In this document: piece after piece, positions 27,012-36,544 of the stretch | Position numbering within the stretch: position 1 is the stretch's first letter | Layout of the letters: each line of letters opens with the position of its first letter | DNA from: Octadecabacter antarcticus 307 | Lineage (GTDB): Bacteria > Pseudomonadota > Alphaproteobacteria > Rhodobacterales > Rhodobacteraceae | Direction: 5' to 3' | DNA length: 64,000 nucleotides | NCBI RefSeq assembly: GCF_000155675.2 | Contig: NC_020911.1 | Span: 1,912,501 to 1,976,500, forward strand | Notes under the pieces: generated by a model | What the model was told of the DNA's origin: nothing | Databases searched by the model: none | What the model saw: only the letters and a program-made list of their open reading frames with translations | Translations under genes and position numbers: made by a program

Positions 27012-28217
27012 ATGCGCAATCGTCCTGACAGCTTTGCCACCCGTGCCATTCACCACGGCTATGACCCGATGGAGAATGAAGGTGCACTGACGCCTCCGTT
27101 GCACCTGACATCAACATTCGCATTCGAGACGGCAGAGGCTGGCGGGGAGATGTTTGCAGGTGAGCGTGCGGGGCATATTTACTCACGCATCTCAAACCCG
27201 ACCTGCGAGCTGCTGGAAAAGCGCATCGCGGTGCTTGAGGGCGCAGAGGCAGGACTGGCGCTGGCGTCGGGAATGGGGGCGATCTCAGCCACGATGTGGA
27301 CACTTCTTGCGCCAGGGGATGAGATCATTCTTGATAAAACACTGTATGGCTGCACGTTTTCCTTCATGCAGCACGGGTTGGCCAAGTTTGGTGTAATCGT
27401 GACCCATGTTGATCTGACAACACCTGAAAACCTGGCAGCAGTCATCAGTGACAAAACCAAGGTTGTGTATTTTGAAACACCTGCCAACCCCAACATGCGC
27501 CTTGTCAACATTGAGGCCGTTTCAGCCATTGCCCATGCACACGATGCTTATGTCGTGGTCGATAACACTTACGCGACGCCTTATCTGACGCAGCCGATCA
27601 GTCATGGGGCCGATATCGTTGTTCACTCCGCCACCAAGTACCTTGGCGGACATGGTGACGTTATTGCAGGCCTTCTGGTTGGTTCGACTGAACTGGTTTC
27701 TGAAATTCGTTTGTCTGGCATGAAGGATATGACCGGTGCGGTCATGGCGCCGTTCAACGCAATGCTCATCCTGCGGGGGCTCAAGACATTGGAACTCCGT
27801 ATGGATCGCCATTGTGCTAGCGCAGGAACAATCGCCACCCTCCTTGAGCAATCATATGGCGTGCAAAAGGTCTGGTACCCGGGGCTTGATAGCTTTGAAC
27901 AACGTGGTGTCGCCAAACGTCAGATGGCGCAATTTGGCGGCATGATTGCCTTCGAGCTTGGAGGCGGCATCGACGCAGGTCGCTCCATGATGAACAAGTT
28001 GCAATTGATCACGCGTGCCGTGTCGCTCGGGGACGCTGAAACGCTGGTTCAGCACCCTGCCAGCATGACTCATTCCACCTACACTCCCGAAGAACGCGCG
28101 CTGCACGGCATCAGCGAGGGGTTGGTGCGTTTGTCAATTGGTTTGGAAGGCATTGATGATGTGATATTCGATCTGGAACAAGCATTGCCAAAACGGCCCG
28201 TCCGCAGCGCAGCATAG
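27012..28217 (+). CDS. mdeA: Methionine gamma-lyase
   Basis: A 401-aa PLP enzyme of the Cys/Met metabolism family. It cleaves L-methionine to methanethiol, 2-oxobutyrate and ammonia. The PLP lysine lies in VVHSATKYLGGHGD (~residue 210), the phosphate-binding region is ASGMGAISA (~88), and the substrate/PLP tyrosine occurs in YSRISNPTC (~59). The residue in the LDKTLYGCTF stretch is Cys, as in methionine gamma-lyases (Cys116 of the P. putida enzyme), where cystathionine lyases have other residues. Start chosen at 27012 (GGAG 9 nt upstream) rather than 26994. It is followed after 11 bp by mdeB. In marine bacteria this pathway yields methanethiol. Confidence 0.85.
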   Translation: MRNRPDSFATRAIHHGYDPMENEGALTPPLHLTSTFAFETAEAGGEMFAGERAGHIYSRISNPTCELLEKRIAVLEGAEAGLALASGMGAISATMWTLLAPGDEIILDKTLYGCTFSFMQHGLAKFGVIVTHVDLTTPENLAAVISDKTKVVYFETPANPNMRLVNIEAVSAIAHAHDAYVVVDNTYATPYLTQPISHGADIVVHSATKYLGGHGDVIAGLLVGSTELVSEIRLSGMKDMTGAVMAPFNAMLILRGLKTLELRMDRHCASAGTIATLLEQSYGVQKVWYPGLDSFEQRGVAKRQMAQFGGMIAFELGGGIDAGRSMMNKLQLITRAVSLGDAETLVQHPASMTHSTYTPEERALHGISEGLVRLSIGLEGIDDVIFDLEQALPKRPVRSAA

Positions 28218-28228
28218 GGAAACCCGAT

Positions 28229-30607
28229 ATGTCCGACGACCTGAAAACCATCGAGCAACGCTTGTTGTGGCTGTCCCATTGGATGATCCACAACGCAAAT
28301 CACATTCGCCCAAAGGCTGATGGGATAAAGGTCGGCGGACATCAGGCGTCATCGGCGTCGATAGTGTCGATCATGACTGCGCTTTATTTTAAGATATTGC
28401 GCCCCGAAGATCGCGTGGCAGTCAAACCCCATGCGTCGCCGATCTTTCATGCGATCCAGTATTTTATGGGCAATCAAACTCGTGAGAAAATGGAGAACTT
28501 CCGCGGCTTTGGTGGCGTTCAAAGCTACCCGTCGCGGACCAAAGACATTGACGATGTTGATTTCTCGACAGGCTCAGTTGGGCTGGGCGTTGCAATTACG
28601 TCTTTCGCATCCATCGTGCAGGATTACATCCAAGCCAAATCTTGGGGCAAGGATCAACAACTTGGGCGGATGATTGCATTGGTTGGGGATGCGGAACTGG
28701 ATGAGGGCAATATCTACGAAGCCTTACAAGAAGGTTGGAAGAACGACCTGCGCAATTGTTGGTGGATAATTGATTATAACCGGCAGTCCCTTGATGGCGT
28801 GGTGCGCGAAGGATTGTTTAAGCGGGTAGAGCAGATTTTCGACGCCTTTGGTTGGGATGTCGTCCGTGTTAAATACGGCGTTCTTCAGTGCGCAGCATTT
28901 GAGGAACCTGGCGGTGAGAAGCTTCGCAAATGGATCGATGACTGTCCAAACCAGCTCTACTCGGCTCTGACCTTTATGGGCGGTGCGGTCTGGCGGCAGC
29001 GATTGATGGATGCTCTCGGTGATCAAGGGGATGTGACGGCGCTGATTGAAAAGCGCAGCGATGAAGAACTTGCAGAATTGATGGAAAACCTTGGTGGCAA
29101 CTGTGTTACGACAATGGCACATACGTTTGCGGCTATAGACCATGATCGCCCAGTTTGTTTCCTCGCTTACACAATCAAGGGCTGGGGGACGCCGATTGCT
29201 GGCCACAAAGACAATCATGGCGGGTTGATGAACAAAACGCAGATGGCTGCGTGGCAGACGCATATGGGTGTTGCCAAGGGTGAGGAATGGGATAAGTTTG
29301 CCACCATTTCTGATCCGGACACATTTGAACGTCGGCTCAGTCAGACCCCTTTCTTTGCCAAAGGCGCGCGCCGGTACAGGGACGATATCATCGATGTTCC
29401 GGCCATTAACCTGTCGTCTGACCGTGAAATTTCAACTCAGATGGCGTTTGGTAAAATCCTCGATGATCTGTCCAAGGGTGACAGTTTGCTGGCGCAGCGT
29501 ATTGTGACGACATCCCCAGATGTGACTGGCACAACCAATCTTGGGCCATGGGTCAATCGTCGAAAGCTGTTTGCGCGTGAACATCAGGCCGACACGTTTA
29601 AGGCCGAAAACATACCATCGACTGCAAAGTGGGAATTCACTCCGGGCGGACAGCATATCGAATTGGGCATTGCTGAGATGAACCTGTTCTTACTGCTCGC
29701 CGCTGCAGGGCTATCGCATTCAGTCTTTGGCAAGCGGTTAATCCCGATCGGTACAGTTTACGACCCGTTTGTGTCACGTGGCCTCGATGCGTTGAATTAC
29801 GCCTGCTATCAGGATGCGCGATTTATGATTGTTGGCACGCCGTCTGGCGTCACATTGGCCCCCGAAGGCGGCGCGCATCAATCCATCAGTTCGCCGCTTA
29901 TCGGCATGTCACAGGATGGGCTGGCCGCGTTTGAACCGGCATTTGCGGATGAGTTGTCTGTCATCATGGAATGGGCCTTTGCTTACATGCAAAAAAATGG
30001 TGAGGGAGATCCTGATGAGCGCACATGGCTGCGCGACGAAACGGGCGGGTCGGTTTATTTGCGATTGACCACCAACCCGATTGAACAGCCCGGCAAGCGG
30101 GTTGATGAAGATTTCCGCCAAGGCGCAATCGATGGTGCCTATTGGCTTCGAAAGCCGGGACCGAACTGTGAGATTGTGATCGCTTACCAAGGGGCGGTCG
30201 CTCAAGAGGCAATTAAAGCGGCTGGCGCCATTTCGCAGGGACGTCGGGATGTTGGCGTTCTGGCAGTAACATCTTCTGACAGGCTGAACGCCGGTTGGAC
30301 TGCGGCGCAACGGGCGCGCTCCAATGGCGTCCTAAGCGCACAGTCGCATATCGAAACGCTACTGAGTAGTTTGCCGCGCAACTGCATTCTCATAACGGTC
30401 ATAGACGGTCATCCAGCAACGCTGTCATGGCTGGGGTCGGTTCAAGGGCATCAAACAGTTCCGCACGGCGTAGAGCATTTTGGGCAAACTGGAACGATAG
30501 CTGATCTGTACCAGCATTTCCGCATTGACGCAGACGCACTGATACAATCGGCAAGCAAGCTATCCCATGGCCGAGACATCTCCCGCAACGCAATTGAAGG
30601 ATACTAG
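28229..30607 (+). CDS. mdeB: 2-oxobutyrate/pyruvate dehydrogenase E1-like thiamine enzyme
   Basis: A 792-aa homodimeric-type (AceE-like) E1 component, shorter than AceE (~890 aa). The thiamine diphosphate motif is visible as GDAELDEGNIYEAL...DYNRQ (~152-182), and a transketolase-like pyrimidine domain spans ~470-700. In P. putida the equivalent gene mdeB follows mdeA, and its product acts on 2-oxobutyrate, the product of methionine gamma-lyase. The 11-bp gap and shared direction support one transcript with mdeA. E2/E3 partners are not in the window. Annotation engines may call it transketolase or pyruvate dehydrogenase; context favours 2-oxobutyrate. Confidence 0.8.
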   Translation: MSDDLKTIEQRLLWLSHWMIHNANHIRPKADGIKVGGHQASSASIVSIMTALYFKILRPEDRVAVKPHASPIFHAIQYFMGNQTREKMENFRGFGGVQSYPSRTKDIDDVDFSTGSVGLGVAITSFASIVQDYIQAKSWGKDQQLGRMIALVGDAELDEGNIYEALQEGWKNDLRNCWWIIDYNRQSLDGVVREGLFKRVEQIFDAFGWDVVRVKYGVLQCAAFEEPGGEKLRKWIDDCPNQLYSALTFMGGAVWRQRLMDALGDQGDVTALIEKRSDEELAELMENLGGNCVTTMAHTFAAIDHDRPVCFLAYTIKGWGTPIAGHKDNHGGLMNKTQMAAWQTHMGVAKGEEWDKFATISDPDTFERRLSQTPFFAKGARRYRDDIIDVPAINLSSDREISTQMAFGKILDDLSKGDSLLAQRIVTTSPDVTGTTNLGPWVNRRKLFAREHQADTFKAENIPSTAKWEFTPGGQHIELGIAEMNLFLLLAAAGLSHSVFGKRLIPIGTVYDPFVSRGLDALNYACYQDARFMIVGTPSGVTLAPEGGAHQSISSPLIGMSQDGLAAFEPAFADELSVIMEWAFAYMQKNGEGDPDERTWLRDETGGSVYLRLTTNPIEQPGKRVDEDFRQGAIDGAYWLRKPGPNCEIVIAYQGAVAQEAIKAAGAISQGRRDVGVLAVTSSDRLNAGWTAAQRARSNGVLSAQSHIETLLSSLPRNCILITVIDGHPATLSWLGSVQGHQTVPHGVEHFGQTGTIADLYQHFRIDADALIQSASKLSHGRDISRNAIEGY

Positions 30608-30639
30608 GAGCAGACGATAGACGCTTCATAGAGATTTTA

Positions 30640-30860
30640 AAACTTTTGGCTCAAAGCTGACCTTTGCTGCGCGTTGCACCACACCTGTTGGGGGCGAGGG
30701 TCACTTCGTCCGGCAAAGCGGACGTTGGTGGATGGCGCAGCAAGGATCCCCTTAGGGCCGTTCAAAGTTTGCTGGATAAGCAAAAAAATCAACAGTCCAA
30801 AGCCCAGCCTTACGTATCAAACGCACCTACAGTATAGCTGACCTTTCCTGCCATGTGAAT
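30640..30860. repeat. Interspersed intergenic repeat
   Basis: GC-rich non-coding segment with words shared with other gaps in this window (AGCTGACCTTTGCTGCG, TCCGGCAAAGCGGAC, GGGCCGTT). No gene or clear hairpin terminator recognised. Confidence 0.4.
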
Positions 30861-30871
30861 CACAATAGGGC

Positions 30872-31063
30872 ATGACACAATCAATCGTTATTCACGGACT
30901 AATCAAGAAACGTGCAGAGATAGCGGGAGCGCATAAGTTGGAGGTGAAGGCTGCTGATGCAATACGCGACGATCTAGCCGCCATTGACCGCGCCTTGCTA
31001 CTCTGCGGCTATACCGACCGATACAAGGCCTGTAAGGCGGCTATCTTTCATCATCTTTTGTAA
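30872..31063 (+). pseudogene. Small conserved hypothetical protein, probably truncated
   Basis: A 63-aa frame starting MTQSIVIHGLIKKRAEIAG. The N-terminus resembles a family of ~130-aa alphaproteobacterial hypothetical proteins that begin with 'GLIxKRAEIAG' and continue as a coiled-coil helix. Similarity seems to fade after GYTD (~residue 47), and the usual basic C-terminal half is missing, so it is likely a frameshifted remnant. Function unknown. Confidence 0.35.
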
Positions 31064-31195
31064 CGTTGATCATGTGTTGATTGAGCAAATGAAAACCACC
31101 CAAGAACCTCAAGGAGTACCTGATGGAAAATTGCATCATTATTGGAGCTAGAATCAATTCTCGGTTTTAGATTTCCGCCAAAAACTTTTCAGTAG

Positions 31196-32368
31196 TCATA
31201 CTGAGGATTTGCCGGACAGCGCACGAATTAGCGCCATTGTCGCTTCCGCCCCAGCAAGAAGGGCTGCCAATATCAGCAAGGCAGACGTACCCATTTCAAC
31301 GATCAGCCAGCCAGCAATGAGCGGAAAACCAAAGATGCCAACGAAATAAGATAATGCGAAAAACTGTAAGGTTTGCGCCAACAAATCGTTATCGGCGTCG
31401 CGCGCAACCATAGCCACCAACATAGGATACGATACGCCGTAACCAATGCCGAACAGAAATGCGGCGAGCCAATAAAGAGGCACATTATTACCAATGACCA
31501 AAAACAGCGCTACACTCCCAAACATGATGTATTGCAGAAAAGCGATGGTTAAGTAGGGATTTCGACCTCCTTTGAAGCGAGCAAGAACCAGGCGAAAGAT
31601 CACCACGGTAATTGTGTAGACTAGGAAATAGTCAGCGTAATTTAGCTCGCGTTCATCCGCAAATACGGTCTGAAAATTGTTCAAGCCTGCAAACACACTT
31701 GCTCCAATGCAGACCATAATAATCGGCAGTCGTGCCGGTGAATTTAGAATGCACAAGACTGAACCAAACGAGAGCCTTGATGGAATTTGCGATTCAGATT
31801 GTTGTGCATGCCTGTGCACTGGTTTGATCAATGTAAAGAACGACACTGCCGACAGTGCAGATAGACCGGAATTTATATAAAATGCCGCGTTCAAAGAAAA
31901 GCCTGTGTTCATCAATATCGAAGCCAATACAGGCGATAGTCCGAAGCCAGCCATAACCGCTATAGCTAGAATAGCAAAACCGCGGACACGCTGTTCTTCA
32001 GAAATCAGCGTAGTCAGCGCGATGGGTGCCAGCGCGTAGGTCAGTCCCCATCCAAACCCCAGCAAAACACTTGCTTGAATCACCCAGCCACCAATCCCAT
32101 CCGCTATCGCGTAAGATGCAAGTGCCACAGAAATCGCCACGCAGCCAACCCCCAGCATACCAAGCCGTCCAAACCTATCCGTGAGATGGCCCGCGAAATA
32201 GACCGTGATGAGCGTAGAAAATGCCGTGATGAACAACATTGATCCGACAGCCTTTTCATTCGCGCCGAACGTTTCGAACAGACGTGGCAGCATAAAGGTC
32301 AATCCGTACGCTCCAGCTTGTAAGAACACTGCCCCGTAGAAAATTACAAAGGTTGTTGTGCGGTTCAT
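31196..32368 (-). CDS. Major facilitator superfamily transporter
   Basis: A 390-aa protein with about 12 hydrophobic segments and the MFS motif A between segments 2 and 3 (GHLTDRFGRLG, ~residue 60). Inner-membrane secondary transporter; substrate unknown. I start it at 32368 (MNRTTTF), preceded by GGAG at 9 nt, rather than at the frame's upstream start at 32422. It ends close to the short remnant at 30872 and is followed upstream by another MFS gene in the same direction, 200 bp away. Confidence 0.75.
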   Translation of the reverse strand: MNRTTTFVIFYGAVFLQAGAYGLTFMLPRLFETFGANEKAVGSMLFITAFSTLITVYFAGHLTDRFGRLGMLGVGCVAISVALASYAIADGIGGWVIQASVLLGFGWGLTYALAPIALTTLISEEQRVRGFAILAIAVMAGFGLSPVLASILMNTGFSLNAAFYINSGLSALSAVSFFTLIKPVHRHAQQSESQIPSRLSFGSVLCILNSPARLPIIMVCIGASVFAGLNNFQTVFADERELNYADYFLVYTITVVIFRLVLARFKGGRNPYLTIAFLQYIMFGSVALFLVIGNNVPLYWLAAFLFGIGYGVSYPMLVAMVARDADNDLLAQTLQFFALSYFVGIFGFPLIAGWLIVEMGTSALLILAALLAGAEATMALIRALSGKSSV

Positions 32369-32575
32369 ATGGTGCAACTCCAATAGAGGTTGGTCTGGTG
32401 TCAGCAATAGTTTGGAGCACATTGCCAGCAGATAGGGGTCGTTTGCGGGAGAGTGTGAAATCCTACGTTAGTGCGTAGCAGCCGTTCGTGCAGCGCGCAG
32501 CAAATTCACTGAAAGAGCCCAAAGTGTATCATGCTGCGGTAAGTGCGAATGTCGGCATTGCTCTTATCAATGGAA

Positions 32576-33760
32576 CTACGCGACCTTGCGGGTTTCCTTC
32601 AAGAACATCACAGAGGCCGCCACTAATAGTGCTAGCGAAACTGTCGCAAGTACAGCCCAACCGAACCCGGCAATGATGGCTCCGGCAGCAAACGCACACA
32701 CAGTTGAAACCAGTGCTATCATTGTATCATTCGCGCCTTGCACCAATGCTTTTTCGTCATCGGTCACGGAATTGGCCAACATTGTCGTCGCAGCGATAAA
32801 ACCGAAATTCCATCCTATACCCAAAAGAACGAGTGATCCGTAAAAGTGAATAGAGGTCAGACCACTTAGCGCAGCCCCCGATGCTACGATAAGAAGCGCC
32901 AGTCCAATTATCGCGATTGGCTGAACACCAAACCGCTTGATCAAGAACCCAGTGAAGAAACTGGGGGCAAACATTGCAACGACGTGCCAGCGAATAACAT
33001 CCCCGGCCACGGCTTCACTAAAACCGCATCCGATCATGGCCAAAGGTGTCGGCACCATCAAGAAAACCATGATGCCTTGAGAGACAGCGCCAAGTCCCAC
33101 CGCGAGGCGAACAGGTTTGCGTTTCAGCACTGATAGAGAGGCAAAGCGCTCTTTGATACTTTGTGGGGAGCCGTTTTTCGGAGCTGGTAACCTAGTTAAC
33201 GCCAATGGAATCAGGCCGATAAGCGAAAGAACTGCCAGTGCTGCATATGCGCCGGCCAAAGGAACTGGAACGAGAGTATCTTTTGTTTCAATGAACATCT
33301 GCGGCCCTACAAAGGCAGCAATAAGCCCTGATGTGAGCATCAACGAGATTGCAACAGGCTGCCATTCCGTGCTTACAGTCTCAGCTGCGGCGAACCTGAA
33401 ATACTGGAAGCATGCAAGTGCTGCCCCCAGTGCGAGGTGCGCAACGCAAAGCAGAACAAAATTGCCAGTAAACAAAGCCCAGACACCGATCAATGCACCG
33501 ATGACAGCACAGGCAACGCCCGTGATAAAACCAACTTTCCTCCCATACTGGCCCATCAGAAACGAAAACGGCGCAGCAGCGAGCAGCCCCGCAAGCGTCT
33601 GAAGTGACGCAGGTAACGTCGCCAGCGCCGTCGAAGGGGCCAGTATCAAACCTGCGAGACCGCCCAAGATAATCAGCATCGGCATTGCCGAACCAAGGAT
33701 CGTGTTCGCCACAAGCAAACCCAAATAGTTGCCGTTCCGAGAAATTATCGAGGTGTGCAT
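32576..33760 (-). CDS. Major facilitator superfamily transporter, divergent from a GlxA-type regulator
   Basis: A 394-aa protein with about 12 hydrophobic segments and a motif-A-like loop (GQYGRKVGFITG) after segment 2. Start placed at the ATG at 33760; the frame extends to a TTG at 33778. Its start faces that of the GlxA-family regulator with only ~70 bp between, so that regulator probably controls it. Drug or small-metabolite export is typical of this family, but the substrate cannot be read from sequence. Confidence 0.75.
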   Translation of the reverse strand: MHTSIISRNGNYLGLLVANTILGSAMPMLIILGGLAGLILAPSTALATLPASLQTLAGLLAAAPFSFLMGQYGRKVGFITGVACAVIGALIGVWALFTGNFVLLCVAHLALGAALACFQYFRFAAAETVSTEWQPVAISLMLTSGLIAAFVGPQMFIETKDTLVPVPLAGAYAALAVLSLIGLIPLALTRLPAPKNGSPQSIKERFASLSVLKRKPVRLAVGLGAVSQGIMVFLMVPTPLAMIGCGFSEAVAGDVIRWHVVAMFAPSFFTGFLIKRFGVQPIAIIGLALLIVASGAALSGLTSIHFYGSLVLLGIGWNFGFIAATTMLANSVTDDEKALVQGANDTMIALVSTVCAFAAGAIIAGFGWAVLATVSLALLVAASVMFLKETRKVA

Positions 33761-33820
33761 GGTGAATGTCCAAATCAAGTTCTATTTGGGGCTTGGTAAA
33801 GCATTTCATACCTGTCTAAT

Positions 33821-33835
33821 ATGTCAATATGACAT
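33821..33835. promoter_or_regulatory. Inverted repeat overlapping the regulator start
   Basis: ATGTCA-ata-TGACAT, a perfect 6-bp inverted repeat that overlaps the ATG at 33829. A candidate autoregulatory operator in the ~70-bp divergent region. It leaves no room for a ribosome-binding site, so the mRNA may be leaderless. Confidence 0.4.
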
Positions 33836-34806
33836 CATATATAGACACTTCACCAAAAACCCGCTCGATTGACGTCTTGCTCTTTGATGATGTCAATTTG
33901 CTGGATGTCTCTGGTCCGGTTCAAGCGTTCGACACAGCACGGGTGAACGGTAACAGACGATACGACATTCGGTATGTATCGCTTAATGGACGTCCAGTCA
34001 GGGCCGGTTGCGGGTTACGTATGGTCCCCGATGCGGCACTGTCGTCCGAGTCCACCAACGACGATCTTTTGATACCAGGTGGCGCGGGAATTAACGCGCT
34101 GATCCCAAATAGTACCGTTTGCGAAATCGTTGCTAATCACCTTGAACGCAAGCCGAATGGGCGTGTTATCTCAATATGCTCCGGCGCATTACTGCTTGCG
34201 GCGGCGGGGGTGTTGGACGGAAGGCTAGCAACAACACATTGGTCCCGCTTAGCAGATATCAAGACTTATGATCGCGTGTTGTGGGACCTTGACCAAATTT
34301 CCACTGCGCAGGACCGTGTTTTCACTTCTGCGGGTGTTACTACAGGCATCGACCTTGCCCTTTCAATCATTCGCGCAGACTGCGGTGCATCTGTCGCCCT
34401 AGCAGTAGCACGTGAATTAGTCGTTCAATTGCGGCGCACAGGCGGGCAAAGCCAGTACGCAATTCATTTGGCAGGTCAATTTACTAAGGACGATGCGCTA
34501 ACCCGATTGATCGAACAAGTCGTTGCAGAACCGTATCTCGACTGGTCACTTGATGCATTGGCCGACACCGCAGGAATGAATCCACGCACGCTGTCACGTC
34601 ACTTCAAGCGCGATCTGCAAGAAAATCCAGCGCAGTTCGTTGAACGGGTGCGTGTTGATCACGCAAGAGGTCTCATGGCTGACAAGCTATCGCTCAAGCA
34701 AGTCGCACGGCTTAGCGGATTTGGCGATCTACAACGCATGCGCCGTGCCTTTCAAAGGAGATATGGTATCAATGTGAGCGATTATCTGAACACTTTCGTT
34801 GAATAA
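33829..34806 (+). CDS. GlxA-family transcriptional regulator (DJ-1/PfpI + AraC HTH)
   Basis: A 325-aa protein with an N-terminal class-I glutamine amidotransferase-like DJ-1/PfpI domain (DVLLFDDVNLLDVSGP at ~16; the nucleophile-elbow stretch SICSGALLLAAAG at ~120 retains the Cys) and a C-terminal AraC double helix-turn-helix (~225-322, with LDALADTAGMNPRTLSRHFK and LKQVARLSGFGDLQRMRRAF). Such regulators often control transport or catabolism of quaternary amines or amino acids. It probably regulates the divergent MFS gene. Confidence 0.8.
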   Translation: MTSYIDTSPKTRSIDVLLFDDVNLLDVSGPVQAFDTARVNGNRRYDIRYVSLNGRPVRAGCGLRMVPDAALSSESTNDDLLIPGGAGINALIPNSTVCEIVANHLERKPNGRVISICSGALLLAAAGVLDGRLATTHWSRLADIKTYDRVLWDLDQISTAQDRVFTSAGVTTGIDLALSIIRADCGASVALAVARELVVQLRRTGGQSQYAIHLAGQFTKDDALTRLIEQVVAEPYLDWSLDALADTAGMNPRTLSRHFKRDLQENPAQFVERVRVDHARGLMADKLSLKQVARLSGFGDLQRMRRAFQRRYGINVSDYLNTFVE

Positions 34807-34814
34807 TCATCTTC

Positions 34815-35046
34815 GCAGCAGACATTGGTGCAATCGCTGCGAAAGAACGCTCCATCCGCTGAGCGGACCCCCAGCGAGTCAAAATGCTGTACACCTGCTC
34901 CAATGTCCACTTCGGTGAAGCTGCATTGCGGCATCCGACGTTCCAGCCAAAGTCGGTTTTGGGCCGTTCACGTCGATCTGGCAGTAGGGGCTTCCGGCAA
35001 GATTATGCTGCGTCGCCGCATGCCCTGTTCGAGTACTGAGTTGTAA
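34815..35046. repeat. Interspersed intergenic repeat
   Basis: Non-coding segment between the regulator and lrgB with the repeat-family words AATGTCCACTTCGGTGAAGC and GCGGCATCCGACGTTCCAGC. The flank of the MITE at 61.7 kb is a diverged member of the same family (GACGT..C.GCCAA.GTC..). Its right part is included in the 598-bp duplication. Confidence 0.5.
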
Positions 35047-35559
35047 GGCTTTCAAACCAGCCAGCGCACCAACAGCGGTACGATCAGGCTTGTCAGCAGA
35101 GCGTTCAGTGCCATGGCGATGCCAGCATAGGCCCCTGCCAGAGGGTTTACCTGAAATGCGCGGGCCGTCCCAATTCCATGTGCGGCAACACCGACGGCAA
35201 AACCTCGCGCCCGCCAGTCGGTAATCCGCAGTAAATTCATCAAAGGTGTGACAGTCACAGCACCGATGATCCCCGTCATAATGACCAACACTGCTGTCAG
35301 CGCCGGAATCCCTCCAATTGCTTCAGAGATGCCGAGAGCCACGGGCGCGGTAGTAGACTTTGGCGCCAATGACAGCAGGACCTCCATTGGCAGACCAAAG
35401 GCACGCGCCAGTATAATGGCCGAGCCTGCCGCGACGATCGAGCCTGTGAGCAAAGCCAGCACGATCGGCGCTACCGAGGTCCGGATTGTGTCTCGATTAT
35501 CCCAAAGCGGTAAAGCCAACGCCACCGTCGCAGGCCCGAGCAGGAAGTGGACGAATTGG
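34962..35559. repeat. 598-bp direct repeat, copy 1 (lrgB 3' part)
   Basis: Matches 61985-62582 at a constant offset of 27023 with only scattered substitutions. It covers the last ~170 codons of lrgB and ~85 bp downstream. Here the gene is whole, so this is the parental copy. Confidence 0.9.
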
Positions 35560-35768
35560 GCACCCTCGAAATAGGTCGTGTAGTCTGTCTGTGTCAGCCA
35601 GAGCACTGGTGCAATCAAGAGGACCGACAGAAGCACGGGATTGGCCCAGGGTGGGTTGCCCAACTGCCGCGCCACCCCATCTGCGACCAGATAGGCGAGG
35701 ATCGTAGTGGTGAGCCAAATCAGCGGTGAGGTTGCCAGGTAGCTCCAAAGGCTTGCGACGTCTGTCAT
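35052..35768 (-). CDS. lrgB: LrgB/CidB-family membrane protein
   Basis: A 238-aa integral membrane protein with about six or seven hydrophobic segments. The family signature lies near SLAPKSTTAPVALGISE (~134-150) and the glycine-rich GVAAHGIGTARAF (~196). LrgB/CidB proteins act with LrgA/CidA in holin-like control of murein hydrolases and in pyruvate or glycolate uptake. Its ATG overlaps the lrgA stop (ATGA), a coupled operon. The downstream three quarters of the gene is duplicated near 62 kb. Confidence 0.85.
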   Translation of the reverse strand: MTDVASLWSYLATSPLIWLTTTILAYLVADGVARQLGNPPWANPVLLSVLLIAPVLWLTQTDYTTYFEGAQFVHFLLGPATVALALPLWDNRDTIRTSVAPIVLALLTGSIVAAGSAIILARAFGLPMEVLLSLAPKSTTAPVALGISEAIGGIPALTAVLVIMTGIIGAVTVTPLMNLLRITDWRARGFAVGVAAHGIGTARAFQVNPLAGAYAGIAMALNALLTSLIVPLLVRWLV

Positions 35769-36118
35769 GGGGCCCAGCGTTCGGTTGCGTGCCGAACGCC
35801 AATGAACGTTCCAACAGCAGCCAGCATGGAGAGCACCGTCGAAAGTGTCAGGATAGCCAGCAGTGCAATCCCGTCTGCCGACAAAACCTCGAAGTTGCCA
35901 ATCACTCCGACACCCGCAGGCACGAATAGGAAAGACAGGTTCGCCAAGATGACCGTGGTAGTCGGCCTTAGCCGTTCTGCGAGTGTGGGCATTGTGGCGA
36001 GTATCAGCACGAGCAGGGCAAGACCCAGAACCGGGCCTGGCATTGGGAGGCCAAAGCCCCGCGCAGTCACTTCTCCCAAAAGCTGGCAGCCCAAGAGCAG
36101 TCCGAGTGTATGGAGCAT
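35765..36118 (-). CDS. lrgA: LrgA/CidA-family holin-like membrane protein
   Basis: A 117-aa protein with four predicted membrane helices and the LrgA/CidA signature (GLPMPGPVLGLALL at ~24-37; FLFVPAGVGVIGN at ~63-75). Partner of LrgB, translated from a strong GAGGAGAG ribosome-binding site just upstream of the ATG at 36118. No LytTR-type regulator gene is adjacent in this window. Confidence 0.85.
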   Translation of the reverse strand: MLHTLGLLLGCQLLGEVTARGFGLPMPGPVLGLALLVLILATMPTLAERLRPTTTVILANLSFLFVPAGVGVIGNFEVLSADGIALLAILTLSTVLSMLAAVGTFIGVRHATERWAP

Positions 36119-36544
36119 TCGTTTTCTCTCCTCAGATGATAATCTAAATCATTCTGACGCCAAACACTTTTCAGAACCAATGGAAAAATTTCGCTCTGAG
36201 GCTGCACGAGACCGGCGCGCCTGTGCAAGAGTTGTCCAGCACCATCAGTCCAACAGTGGCAGTGACCTCAAACTACCCAATACGCCAAACAGATCGTGTC
36301 GCTGTAACTTAAGAAGAGATACGCTGAGTAGCCTGAGCAGATCGTGGAGGATTTTTGACCATAAGGTTCCACCATCCGCTAGGGATTTGGCCAACTGGCA
36401 CGATTTATGCGATCTCCTTGAACCGTTCTGAAATCTTACGCTTTTTAAGCGGCTCTTTGAAACGGGACAGCGCTTAATTTGACCGGCGCTTGATGCGTTG
36501 CGCCTGGCCATGCAGGATGGCTGCGACGAGTTTGACAAAAGGTT
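36119..36544. other. Intergenic region with a decayed gene end before module copy B
   Basis: About 425 bp. From ~36345 one frame reads KVPPSARDLANWHDLCDLLEPF, then stop, FKRLFETGQRLI, then stop, LDALRLAMQDGCDEFDKRLC with a TGA at 36549. Coding-like words broken by two stops suggest the C-terminus of a decayed gene that once preceded the module. I cannot name its family. Confidence 0.35.
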
